Below, one piece after another: positions 37,925-45,850 of a DNA stretch of 64,000 bases. Positions within the stretch are counted from its first letter, which is position 1, and each line of letters starts with the position of its first letter. Location of the stretch: positions 3,596,001-3,660,000 of the forward strand of contig NZ_CP012266.1 of NCBI RefSeq assembly GCF_001277235.1, written 5' to 3'. The stretch comes from Cronobacter dublinensis subsp. dublinensis LMG 23823. Its GTDB lineage: Bacteria > Pseudomonadota > Gammaproteobacteria > Enterobacterales > Enterobacteriaceae. The notes beneath the pieces were generated by a model. That model was not told the origin of the DNA and searched no databases. It saw only the letters and a program-made list of their open reading frames with translations. A program made the translations under genes and the position numbers.

Positions 37925-38248
37925 ATGTTTATCTATCACAACGAGACCACGCTGGAAGATTTAGGCAACGGCGTGACCCGCCGCATTCTGGCGCACGACG
38001 GCAAAATGATGGCGGTCGAGGTCAACTTCGACGCGGGCGCTGTCGGCCCGATGCATTGCCACCCGCATGAGCAGCTGACCTATGTGCTCTCCGGTGAATT
38101 CGAATTCACCATCGGCGAAGAAACGCACCGCGTCAGCGCGGGCGACACGCTCTATAAAAAGCCGAATATCATGCACGGCTGCGTCTGTATTACGCCCGGC
38201 ACGCTGCTGGATACCTTCACCCCGGTGCGGGAAGATTTCCTGAAATAA
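37925..38248 (+). CDS. kdgF: Cupin protein KdgF, unsaturated uronate linearising enzyme
   Basis: KdgF converts the unsaturated monouronates released from pectin or alginate into linear ketouronates that feed the KduI-KduD route. It has 107 residues forming one small cupin barrel. Metal ligands are His44, His46, Gln50 and His84 (MHCHPHEQLTYV and IMHGCV), spaced as in characterised KdgF. The end, DTFTPVREDFLK, is typical of the family. The ATG at 37925 is preceded by AGAGGCGAG. A KdgR-type operator is directly upstream and it sits beside the tog-ogl genes. Confidence 0.9.
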   Translation: MFIYHNETTLEDLGNGVTRRILAHDGKMMAVEVNFDAGAVGPMHCHPHEQLTYVLSGEFEFTIGEETHRVSAGDTLYKKPNIMHGCVCITPGTLLDTFTPVREDFLK

Positions 38249-38260
38249 CCGTGCCCTAAT

Positions 38261-38290
38261 AAAAAAGCCGCCTCTCCGGGCGGCTTTTTT
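38261..38290 (+). terminator. Terminator of kdgF
   Basis: AAAAAAGCCGCC (38261-38272), loop TCTCCG, GGCGGCTTTTTT (38279-38290), just after the kdgF stop. It separates kdgF from the tog operon. Confidence 0.93.
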
Positions 38291-38878
38291 GTTTCTGGCA
38301 TCTCCCTGGCGCGTTTTTATTTCGTTTTATCATTCCGGTGAATGACACGATATTTCCCACCCCGCAGAGAAACTATTAGCCAGGCAATCATATTGCGCTG
38401 GAATATTTCAGAGATCGCGTGCCGCAGGCAGCCGCTGGCGGTGGCGTATCGCTTTGACATTCATTGGAAATACAGGCAAAAAGGGAGGCGTCTGTCTCAT
38501 CTGGCCCGCCTTTTTCCCCGCTTTCCCTGACAGACATTGTCTCGCCCCGTGCCCCCGGAAAACCGCGCGGCGTCAAAAAACCGGAACAGCGTTTCGACCA
38601 CGATCACATTTCCGCCATTTATCGAATGACGGCGAAATAAATAGCAATAAAATAAATTAAAACGCTGTTTTAGAAACAAGAAACAACGGTTCAATAAAAT
38701 ATAAAAGTCGCGATCTCTATCACATTACGGTCGCGCATTTTCATCACGACACATTATTCACAGCGCGACTGTCAGGCCGCCCGGCCTCGTATTTGCGGGC
38801 CTGAGGTCTTCGCTGGCGCGGTTTGCGCGACCCGAATCCGATCCGATTAATGAACCCTTGAATGCCAGGTAGGTATGT
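38291..38878 (+). promoter_or_regulatory. Control region of the tog operon with KdgR-like and CRP-like sites
   Basis: This 588-bp gap has no gene I can support. It carries two KdgR-like sites: CGGAACAGCGTTTCGAC (38582-38598) and the perfect inverted repeat TAAAAC-GCT-GTTTTA (38658-38672). A half-good CRP site, CGCGA-TCTCTA-TCACA, is at 38709-38724. All lie within 300 bp of togM, so the operon is probably repressed by KdgR and activated by CRP, as pectin genes are in Dickeya. The stretch 38291-38580 shows nothing clear. Confidence 0.65.
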
Positions 38879-39769
38879 ATGAATGAAAACAAGCTCCTGG
38901 GTCTGGCCTGGATATCACCCTATATTATCGGGTTGATAGTCTTTACGGCCTTCCCTTTTGTTTCCTCTTTCGCGCTCAGCTTTACCGAGTACGATTTGAT
39001 GAATCCGCCGGTGTTTAACGGTATCGAAAACTACCGTTATATGCTGATGGATGACGATCTGTTCTGGAAATCGATGGGCGTCACCTTCGCCTACGTGTTC
39101 CTGACCATTCCGCTGAAGCTCGCCTTCGCGCTCGGCATCGCGTTTGTGCTCAATTTCAAACTGCGCGGCATCGGCTTCTTTCGCACCGCCTATTACATTC
39201 CCTCGATTCTCGGCAGCTCGGTTGCTATCGCCGTGCTGTGGCGCGCGCTGTTCGCCATCGACGGCCTGCTGAACAGCTTTATCGGCGTGTTTGGCTTAGA
39301 CCCGGTGAACTGGCTTGGCGAGCCGTCGCTGGCGCTGATGTCGGTGACGCTGCTGCGCGTCTGGCAATTCGGCTCGGCGATGGTGATTTTCCTGGCCGCG
39401 CTGCAAAACGTGCCGCAGTCGCAGTATGAGGCGGCGATGATCGACGGCGCGTCGAAGTGGCAGATGTTTATGAAGGTCACGGTGCCGCTGATTACGCCGG
39501 TTATCTTCTTTAATTTCATTATGCAGACCACCCAGGCGTTCCAGGAGTTTACCGGCCCTTACGTCATTACCGGCGGCGGCCCGACCTACTACACCTACCT
39601 GTTCTCGCTCTACATCTACGATACCGCCTTTAAATATTTCGATATGGGCTACGGCGCGGCGCTGGCGTGGGTGCTGTTCCTGGTCGTGGCGCTCTTCGCC
39701 TCCATCGCCTTTAAGTCTTCGAAATACTGGGTCTTCTACTCTGCCGATAAGGGAGGCAAAAATGGCTGA
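38879..39769 (+). CDS. togM: Oligogalacturonide ABC transporter permease TogM
   Basis: An inner-membrane subunit of the TogMNAB importer for pectin-derived oligogalacturonides. It has 296 residues and six membrane helices of the MalF type. The EAA loop that contacts the ATPase is EAAMIDGASKWQMFMKVTVP (about residues 183-202). It is the first gene of togMNAB-ogl and overlaps togN by 8 bp. Close relatives also import other sugars; the two flanking oligogalacturonate lyase genes and KdgR-type sites fix the assignment. Confidence 0.9.
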   Translation: MNENKLLGLAWISPYIIGLIVFTAFPFVSSFALSFTEYDLMNPPVFNGIENYRYMLMDDDLFWKSMGVTFAYVFLTIPLKLAFALGIAFVLNFKLRGIGFFRTAYYIPSILGSSVAIAVLWRALFAIDGLLNSFIGVFGLDPVNWLGEPSLALMSVTLLRVWQFGSAMVIFLAALQNVPQSQYEAAMIDGASKWQMFMKVTVPLITPVIFFNFIMQTTQAFQEFTGPYVITGGGPTYYTYLFSLYIYDTAFKYFDMGYGAALAWVLFLVVALFASIAFKSSKYWVFYSADKGGKNG

Positions 39770-40676
39770 TATCCAACAGGAGCAACTGACGCCGCGCACC
39801 GGCATGAGCGCCGCCGACCGTGAAGTGGCGCGCACCCTGCGACGCGAAAAAGTCAGTCGGGCCATCCGCTATGTGATTTTGCTGTTTGTCGGCCTGCTGA
39901 TGCTCTACCCGCTGGCGTGGATGTTCTCGGCGTCGTTTAAGCCCAACCACGAGATTTTCACGACGCTCGGCCTGTGGCCGACGCACGCCACCTGGGATGG
40001 CTTTATCAACGGCTGGAAAACCGGCACCGAATATAACTTCGGGCATTACATGATGAACACGTTCAAGTATGTGATCCCCAAAGTGGTGCTGACCGTTATC
40101 TCCTCCACCATCGTGGCGTATGGCTTCGCGCGCTTTGAGATCCCCTGGAAGAAATTCTGGTTCGCCACGCTTATCGCCACCATGCTGCTGCCGAGCACCG
40201 TGCTGTTGATCCCGCAGTATCTGATGTTTCGCGAGATGGGCATGCTCAACAGCTATCTGCCGCTCTGGCTACCGATGGCCTTCGCCACCCAGGGGTTCTT
40301 CGTCTTTATGCTGATTCAGTTCCTGCGCGGCGTACCGCGCGACATGGAAGAAGCGGCGCAGATTGACGGCTGCAACTCGTTCCAGGTGCTGTGGTATGTG
40401 CTTGTGCCGATCCTCAAACCCGCCATGATTTCGGTCGCGCTGTTCCAGTTTATGTGGTCGATGAACGACTTTATCGGGCCGCTGATTTACGTCTACAGCG
40501 TGGATAAATACCCGATCGCACTGGCGCTTAAGATGTCCATCGACGTGACCGAAGGCGCGCCGTGGAACGAAATTCTGGCAATGGCGAGCATCTCCATTCT
40601 GCCGTCCATCATCGTCTTCTTCCTGGCCCAGCGTTACTTCGTACAGGGCGTGGCCAGCAGCGGAATTAAAGGTTAA
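39762..40676 (+). CDS. togN: Oligogalacturonide ABC transporter permease TogN
   Basis: The second permease of the importer, 304 residues, MalG type with six membrane helices. The EAA loop reads EEAAQIDGCNSFQVLWYVLV. The N terminus has an extra cytoplasmic stretch of about 40 residues before the first helix. It is translated in overlap with togM, and togA follows 12 bp later, so the complex is made from one transcript. Confidence 0.9.
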   Translation: MADIQQEQLTPRTGMSAADREVARTLRREKVSRAIRYVILLFVGLLMLYPLAWMFSASFKPNHEIFTTLGLWPTHATWDGFINGWKTGTEYNFGHYMMNTFKYVIPKVVLTVISSTIVAYGFARFEIPWKKFWFATLIATMLLPSTVLLIPQYLMFREMGMLNSYLPLWLPMAFATQGFFVFMLIQFLRGVPRDMEEAAQIDGCNSFQVLWYVLVPILKPAMISVALFQFMWSMNDFIGPLIYVYSVDKYPIALALKMSIDVTEGAPWNEILAMASISILPSIIVFFLAQRYFVQGVASSGIKG

Positions 40677-40688
40677 CAGGGGAATATC

Positions 40689-41816
40689 ATGGCTGAAGTT
40701 ATTTTCAATAAGTTAGAAAAAGTCTATTCCAACGGCTTTAAAGCGGTTCATGGTATCGATCTTAAGATCGCGGACGGCGAGTTTATGGTGATCGTCGGCC
40801 CGTCGGGCTGCGCCAAGTCCACCACGCTGCGTATGCTGGCGGGGCTTGAAACCATCAGCGGCGGCGAAGTGCGCATCGGCGAAAAGCTGGTGAACAACCT
40901 CGCGCCGAAAGAGCGCGGCATCGCGATGGTGTTCCAGAACTACGCGCTCTACCCGCATATGACGGTGCGTGAAAACCTGGCGTTCGGCCTAAAGCTCAGC
41001 AAGGTGCCGAAAGATCAGATTAACCGCCAGGTGGATGAAGCCGCGAAAATCCTGGAGCTCGAAGAGTTGCTCGACCGCCTGCCGCGCCAGCTCTCCGGCG
41101 GCCAGGCGCAGCGCGTGGCGGTGGGCCGCGCGATTGTGAAAAAGCCTGACGTCTTTCTCTTTGACGAACCGCTCTCAAACCTCGACGCCAAGCTGCGCGC
41201 CTCGATGCGTATCCGTATTTCCGACCTGCACAAGCAGCTGAAAAAGAGCGGCAAACCGGCCACCACGGTCTACGTGACGCATGACCAGACCGAAGCAATG
41301 ACCATGGGCGACCGCATCTGCGTGATGAAGCTTGGCCACATCATGCAGGTGGATACGCCGGATAACCTCTACCACTACCCGAAAAACATGTTCGTGGCGG
41401 GCTTTATCGGCGCGCCGGAGATGAACATTAAACCCGGCCTGCTGGTGGAAGAATCAGGCCGCCTGCTGATGTGCATTGGCGATGACCGTCTGGCGCTGAC
41501 GCCGCGCCAGCAGGAGAAAGTGGCTGGGTATGCCGGTCAGCAGATCTACTTCGGCATTCGCCCGGAATATGTCTCGATTTCCGATACCCCTTACGCCGAA
41601 CCCTGCGGCACCGGCGAGATGGTGCGCGTGGAGAATATGGGTCACGAATTTTTCGTCTACCTGAAAGTCGGAGATTTCGAAATGACCTGCCGCATCCCTT
41701 CCGATGAAGCTAAACCCATGATTGAAAAGGGCCTTCACCGCAAGGTGTATTTTAAGTTCGACATGAATAAGTGTCATATTTTTGACGCCAAAACAGAACA
41801 GAACCTCTCTCTCTGA
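40689..41816 (+). CDS. togA: Oligogalacturonide ABC transporter ATPase TogA
   Basis: The MalK-type ATPase subunit, 375 residues. The signature LSGGQAQRVAVGRA, Walker B VFLFDEPLSNLDAK and switch histidine YVTHDQTEA are all standard. The Walker A reads GPSGCAKSTT, with alanine where most relatives have glycine before the lysine. The C-terminal OB-fold regulatory domain starts at about residue 240. It is followed 13 bp later by togB. Confidence 0.93.
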   Translation: MAEVIFNKLEKVYSNGFKAVHGIDLKIADGEFMVIVGPSGCAKSTTLRMLAGLETISGGEVRIGEKLVNNLAPKERGIAMVFQNYALYPHMTVRENLAFGLKLSKVPKDQINRQVDEAAKILELEELLDRLPRQLSGGQAQRVAVGRAIVKKPDVFLFDEPLSNLDAKLRASMRIRISDLHKQLKKSGKPATTVYVTHDQTEAMTMGDRICVMKLGHIMQVDTPDNLYHYPKNMFVAGFIGAPEMNIKPGLLVEESGRLLMCIGDDRLALTPRQQEKVAGYAGQQIYFGIRPEYVSISDTPYAEPCGTGEMVRVENMGHEFFVYLKVGDFEMTCRIPSDEAKPMIEKGLHRKVYFKFDMNKCHIFDAKTEQNLSL

Positions 41817-41829
41817 CAGGAGTCTTATA

Positions 41830-43119
41830 ATGAAAAAAGCCCTCGTTAGCACAGCATTAGCTTCTACCCTTGCTCTCTGCGCCTTTCCGTCGCACTCGGC
41901 GCAAAACGTCGAATTGCGAATGTCCTGGTGGGGCGGCAATGGCCGTCACCAGGTGACCTTAAAAGCGCTGGAAGAGTTTCACAAACAGCACCCGGAGATT
42001 AGCGTTAAGCCGGAATACACCGGCTGGGACGGCCATCTGTCGCGTCTCACCACCCAGATTGCGGGCGGCACCGAGCCGGACGTGATGCAGACGAACTGGA
42101 ACTGGCTGCCGATTTTCTCGAAAAACGGCGACGGGTTTTACGACTTAAACCAGGTCAAAGACATTATCGATTTAAGCCAGTTCGACCCGAAAGAGCTGAA
42201 ATCCACCACCGTCAACGGCAAGCTGAACGGCATTCCGATCTCCGTGACCGCGCGCGTGTTCTATTTCAATAATGAAACCTGGAAGAAAGCGGGCGTCACC
42301 TACCCGAAAACCTGGGATGAGCTGATGACCGCCGGGAAGACCTTCGAGTCGAAACTCGGCAAACAGTACTACCCGGTTGTGCTGGAACATCAGGACGTGC
42401 TGGCGCTGCTGAACTCTTACATGGTGCAGAAATACAACATTCCTGCGGTGGATGAGAAAACCAAAAAATTCTCGTACAGCAAGGAGCAGTGGATCGAATT
42501 CTTCGGCATGTATAAGAAGCTCATCGACAGCCACGTAATGCCGGACACCAAATACTACGCCTCGTTCGGCAAGAGCAACATGTATGAAATGAAGCCGTGG
42601 ATCCAGGGCGAATGGGCGGGCACTTATATGTGGAACTCCACCATCACCAAATACTCCGATAACCTCAAGCCGCCAGCGAAGCTTGAGCTCGGCGCCTATC
42701 CGATGCTGCCGGAGGCGAAAGACGCGGGCCTGTTCTTCAAACCGGCGCAGATGCTCTCTATCGGCAAATCCACCAAAAACCCGAAAGAAGCGGCGCAGCT
42801 GATTAACTTCCTGCTGAACAGCAAAGAGGGCGTGGCGGCGCTTGGCCTTGAGCGCGGCGTACCGCTGAGCAAAGCCGCCGTGGCGCAGCTCACCGGGGCG
42901 GGGGTTATCAAAGATGAAGATCCGTCGGTGTCCGGGCTGAAACTCGCGCAGTCGCTGCCGACCACGCTTGCGGTCTCGCCGTACTTTGACGATCCGCAGA
43001 TTGTGTCGCAGTTCGGCACCGCGCTGCAGTATATCGATTACGGTCAGAAATCCGTTGAAGACGCCGCCGTGGAGTTCCAGCGCCAGGCGGACCGCATCCT
43101 GAAACGCGCGATGCGCTAA
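41830..43119 (+). CDS. togB: Oligogalacturonide-binding protein TogB
   Basis: The periplasmic solute-binding protein that captures oligogalacturonides, 429 residues. The start at 41830 gives a clear signal peptide (MKKALVSTALASTLALCAFP, cleavage after HSA). The mature protein belongs to extracellular solute-binding family 1 (MSWWGGNGRHQVTLKALEEF, GTEPDVMQTNWNWLP). It is the last tog gene before a hairpin that may reduce transcription into ogl and so favour binding-protein expression. Confidence 0.9.
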   Translation: MKKALVSTALASTLALCAFPSHSAQNVELRMSWWGGNGRHQVTLKALEEFHKQHPEISVKPEYTGWDGHLSRLTTQIAGGTEPDVMQTNWNWLPIFSKNGDGFYDLNQVKDIIDLSQFDPKELKSTTVNGKLNGIPISVTARVFYFNNETWKKAGVTYPKTWDELMTAGKTFESKLGKQYYPVVLEHQDVLALLNSYMVQKYNIPAVDEKTKKFSYSKEQWIEFFGMYKKLIDSHVMPDTKYYASFGKSNMYEMKPWIQGEWAGTYMWNSTITKYSDNLKPPAKLELGAYPMLPEAKDAGLFFKPAQMLSIGKSTKNPKEAAQLINFLLNSKEGVAALGLERGVPLSKAAVAQLTGAGVIKDEDPSVSGLKLAQSLPTTLAVSPYFDDPQIVSQFGTALQYIDYGQKSVEDAAVEFQRQADRILKRAMR

Positions 43120-43135
43120 AGGCGGTTGACTCCAC

Positions 43136-43167
43136 TACCCTGCCCCAACGGGCGGGGTATTTTTTTG
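43136..43167 (+). terminator. Hairpin with T run between togB and ogl
   Basis: TACCCTGCCC (43136-43145) pairs with GGGCGGGGTA (43150-43159), loop CAAC, followed by seven T residues. It looks like a rho-independent terminator inside the tog-ogl transcript, so ogl is probably made by partial read-through. Confidence 0.8.
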
Positions 43168-43186
43168 CCTGTAAAAGGAATGCGCA

Positions 43187-44317
43187 ATGGCTAAACACGA
43201 CATTATTTCCCTCTCTTTTGTCACCCGCAGCGACCGCGACACCGGCAACGACGTGATCCGCCTGACGCCCCCTGACATCGTCTGCCACCGCAACTACTTC
43301 TATCAAAAATGTTTTACCCGCGACGCGCGCAGGCTGATTTTCGGCGGCGCGTTTGACGGGCACTGGAACTACTACCTGCTGGATCTCGACGCCGCGGAGG
43401 CGACGCAGCTCACCGAAGGCGCGGGCGATAACACCTTCGGCGGGTTTTTATCGGCCGATGACCGCGCGCTGTGGTATGTGAAACACCAGCGCGAACTGCG
43501 CCGGCTCGACCTGACAAGCCTTGAAGAGCGTGTCGTGTATGAAGTGGATGACGCATGGGTGGCGTATGGAACCTGGGTCGCGAACAGCGACTGCACCGCG
43601 CTCGTCGGTATTGAGATCAAAAAGCGCGACTGGCAGCCGCTGACCGACTGGCAGAAGTTTCGCGAATTTTATTATACGCAGCCCGAATGCAGGCTGATTC
43701 GTATCGATTTAACTACCGGCGAGCGGCGGGTGATTTTGCAGGAAAAACGCTGGCTGGGGCATCCGATTTATCGCCCGTTCGACGACGCCACGGTGGCGTT
43801 TTGCCACGAGGGCCCGCGCGATGTCATCGACGCGCGCATGTGGCTGATTAACGAAGACGGCAGCGCAATGCGCCAGGTGCGCCAGCACGGGCCGGGCGAG
43901 AGTTTCACCCATGAATTCTGGGTGCCGGACGGCTCGGCGCTCTGTTACGTGGCGCATCAGGCGGGCGACCCGCAGCGCTATCTGTACGCCGCCGACCCGG
44001 CGACGCTTGAAAACCGCCAGATGATGGCGATCCCGCCCTGCTCGCACCTGATGAGCAATCACGACGGCTCGCGCGTGGTGGGCGACGGCGCGCCGCATAA
44101 AACCGGCGATATCAGTCTTAACGATCCGTATATCTGGCTGTTCAGTCTTCACGACAATACGCAGCGGGCGCTGTGCCGCCACGACACCTCATGGAAAGTG
44201 CTCGACGGCGACCGCCAGGTGACGCACCCGCACCCGTCGTTTTCGCCGGACGAGCAGTGGGTGCTCTATACCTCGGATGCGGAAGGCATGCCGGCGTTGT
44301 ATCTCGCGAAGGTGTGA
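43187..44317 (+). CDS. ogl: Oligogalacturonate lyase (PL22), first copy
   Basis: A cytoplasmic lyase that cuts oligogalacturonides, mainly dimers, into unsaturated monouronates by beta-elimination. It has 376 residues in a seven-bladed beta-propeller. The metal-site histidines are in PPCSHLMSN and QVTHPHPSF. Landmarks shared with Dickeya Ogl include CHRNYFYQKCFT, TEGAGDNTFGGF and WLGHPIYRPFDD. It closes the togMNAB operon. A second copy lies at 45851; this one is shorter and less like Dickeya Ogl. Confidence 0.92.
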   Translation: MAKHDIISLSFVTRSDRDTGNDVIRLTPPDIVCHRNYFYQKCFTRDARRLIFGGAFDGHWNYYLLDLDAAEATQLTEGAGDNTFGGFLSADDRALWYVKHQRELRRLDLTSLEERVVYEVDDAWVAYGTWVANSDCTALVGIEIKKRDWQPLTDWQKFREFYYTQPECRLIRIDLTTGERRVILQEKRWLGHPIYRPFDDATVAFCHEGPRDVIDARMWLINEDGSAMRQVRQHGPGESFTHEFWVPDGSALCYVAHQAGDPQRYLYAADPATLENRQMMAIPPCSHLMSNHDGSRVVGDGAPHKTGDISLNDPYIWLFSLHDNTQRALCRHDTSWKVLDGDRQVTHPHPSFSPDEQWVLYTSDAEGMPALYLAKV

Positions 44318-44352
44318 TGGCGTGGTTATTCAGCCAACGGCGGGGGCGCTTC

Positions 44353-44402
44353 GCTTACCCGCCCTACCAAAAACCGATGTGAATTCCGTAGGGTGGGTAA
44401 GC
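44353..44402. repeat. REP-like inverted repeat downstream of ogl
   Basis: GCTTACCCGCCCTAC (44353-44367) and GTAGGGTGGGTAAGC (44388-44402) are inverted with one mismatch and a 20-bp spacer; similarity continues outward into GCGC-rich flanks. The GTAGGGTGGGTAAGC type is a common extragenic palindrome of enterobacteria. It is not followed by a T run and is separate from the terminator at 44432. Confidence 0.7.
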
Positions 44403-44431
44403 AACGCGCATCCACCCTAAACGCCGCCCAC

Positions 44432-44459
44432 AAAAAAGCCTCCACGCGGGAGGCTTTTT
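44432..44459. terminator. Bidirectional terminator between ogl and kduD
   Basis: AAAAAGCCTCC (44433-44443), loop ACGCG, GGAGGCTTTTT (44449-44459), between the convergent ends of ogl and kduD. Both flanks are suitable for termination in either direction. Confidence 0.88.
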
Positions 44460-44475
44460 CACAACTGGCTTGCGC

Positions 44476-45237
44476 TTAACGCGCCAGCCAGCCGCCGTCG
44501 ACGGCGACGGTATAGCCGTTAATATAATCTGACGCGCTGGACGCCAGGAACACCACCGGTCCCATCAGGTCGCTCGGCAGGCCCCAACGGCCCGCCGGGA
44601 TGCGGTCCAGGATCTCGGCGCTGCGCTGCTCATCGGCGCGCAATTGCTGGGTGTTATTGGTCGCCATGTAGCCCGGCGCGATAGCGTTCACGTTAATGTT
44701 GTGCTTCGCCCACTCGTTCGCCATCAGACGGGTAATGCCCATCACGCCGCTTTTGGACGCGGTGTAAGACGGCACGCGGATACCGCCCTGGAAGGAAAGC
44801 ATCGAGGCGATATTAATGATTTTGCCGCCGTTGCCCTGGGCGATGAACTGTTTCGCCACGGTCTGCGACATAAAAAACACGCTCTTGATGTTCAGGTTCA
44901 TCACGTCGTCCCAGTCCTGCTCGCTGAAGTTAATCGCGTCTTCGCGACGGATCAGCCCGGCGTTGTTCACCAGCACATCGACATGACCGAACTCCGCAAC
45001 GGCGCGCTCGATAAGCTCAGGAATGGCGTCGATCTTACGCAGATCCGCCGTCAGGCTCAGAAAACGACGGCCCAGCGCCGTAACGCGCTCGATGGTTTCC
45101 GTCGGCTCAACGATATTAATGCCCACGATATCGCAGCCCGCCTGCGCGAGGCCCAGCGCCATTCCCTGACCGAGGCCGGTATCGCAGCCGGTAACGATCG
45201 CAACTTTACCTTGAAGAGAAAATGCATCCAGAATCAT
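44476..45237 (-). CDS. kduD: 2-dehydro-3-deoxy-D-gluconate 5-dehydrogenase KduD
   Basis: A short-chain dehydrogenase that reduces 3-deoxy-hexodiulosonate to 2-keto-3-deoxygluconate with NADH. The start at 45237 gives 253 residues, equal to and nearly identical with E. coli KduD. The cofactor site is TGCDTGLGQG and the catalytic Ser-Tyr-Lys are in IASMLSF and YTASKSG. In E. coli kduD is followed by kduI; here no kduI is present and a terminator ends the unit. Two KdgR-like sites lie upstream. Confidence 0.97.
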   Translation of the reverse strand: MILDAFSLQGKVAIVTGCDTGLGQGMALGLAQAGCDIVGINIVEPTETIERVTALGRRFLSLTADLRKIDAIPELIERAVAEFGHVDVLVNNAGLIRREDAINFSEQDWDDVMNLNIKSVFFMSQTVAKQFIAQGNGGKIINIASMLSFQGGIRVPSYTASKSGVMGITRLMANEWAKHNINVNAIAPGYMATNNTQQLRADEQRSAEILDRIPAGRWGLPSDLMGPVVFLASSASDYINGYTVAVDGGWLAR

Positions 45238-45430
45238 GTGTGTTTCCTTGTTAATCGAGCCTGCCTCAGCAGGCGTGACCGGGTAAGGCTGTCGCCGCTT
45301 ACGCCCTCTCTTCAACACCGCTGTTTGATGCCATAAAACGCCCCGCTCAGGAGCCCCGGCACGGGTCGCTTTACGCCATCTCACAATGACCGCGTGTTAA
45401 TAAGGAGGGAAAAAAGGTTGCCAACCAAAC

Positions 45431-45517
45431 AGCAAAACAGCGTTTCGTTTTCAACAATGTGTTCATCTTAAACTCCGCCAAACCCGTTTTCAATCCTAAA
45501 TAAAACAATGTTTCATT
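45431..45517. promoter_or_regulatory. Two KdgR-type operators upstream of kduD
   Basis: AATAAAACAATGTTTCATT at 45499-45517 matches the KdgR consensus throughout. AGCAAAACAGCGTTTCGTT at 45431-45449 is a weaker second site. Both lie 190-280 bp upstream of the kduD start, in the divergent region shared with the second ogl gene. The remaining sequence from 45238 to 45850 holds no well-supported gene. Confidence 0.85.
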
Positions 45518-45766
45518 TTTTATTGAATGTATTGTCAGAATTGATGAGCCGATCACGTCTGGCGCGCTATCACCATCTGATCGCTTTTTTCATAGCCATA
45601 AATATCAACAGGATAAATAAAGACTGAACAACCATCGTTTCGTCGAAGCACTGCCCCATCAGCACGAACAGGTAAGCGTTAGCTTCCCGATGTTTATGCG
45701 GTTGGATGTCCATAAATGCGCTTTTTTTGGAAAGCACCGGGTAAAAGTGCGTCCGCAATCACACAC

Positions 45767-45785
45767 ATTGAAACGCTGTTTTGAT
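45767..45785. promoter_or_regulatory. KdgR-type operator upstream of the second ogl
   Basis: ATTGAAACGCTGTTTTGAT has the KdgR arrangement (GAAAC-GCT-GTTTT core) and ends 65 bp before the start of the second oligogalacturonate lyase gene, a position suited to repression. Confidence 0.8.
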
Positions 45786-45850
45786 AATTTAAGACTCTGT
45801 TTTTGAGATCCTAATCAGCGAACGCCAGCCAGCAATAAAAGGAGCACAGT

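Noticed and set aside
38342..38694. Short frames on both strands upstream of togM
   Set aside because: They lack ribosome binding sites and overlap the KdgR-like sites; this is better read as a control region.
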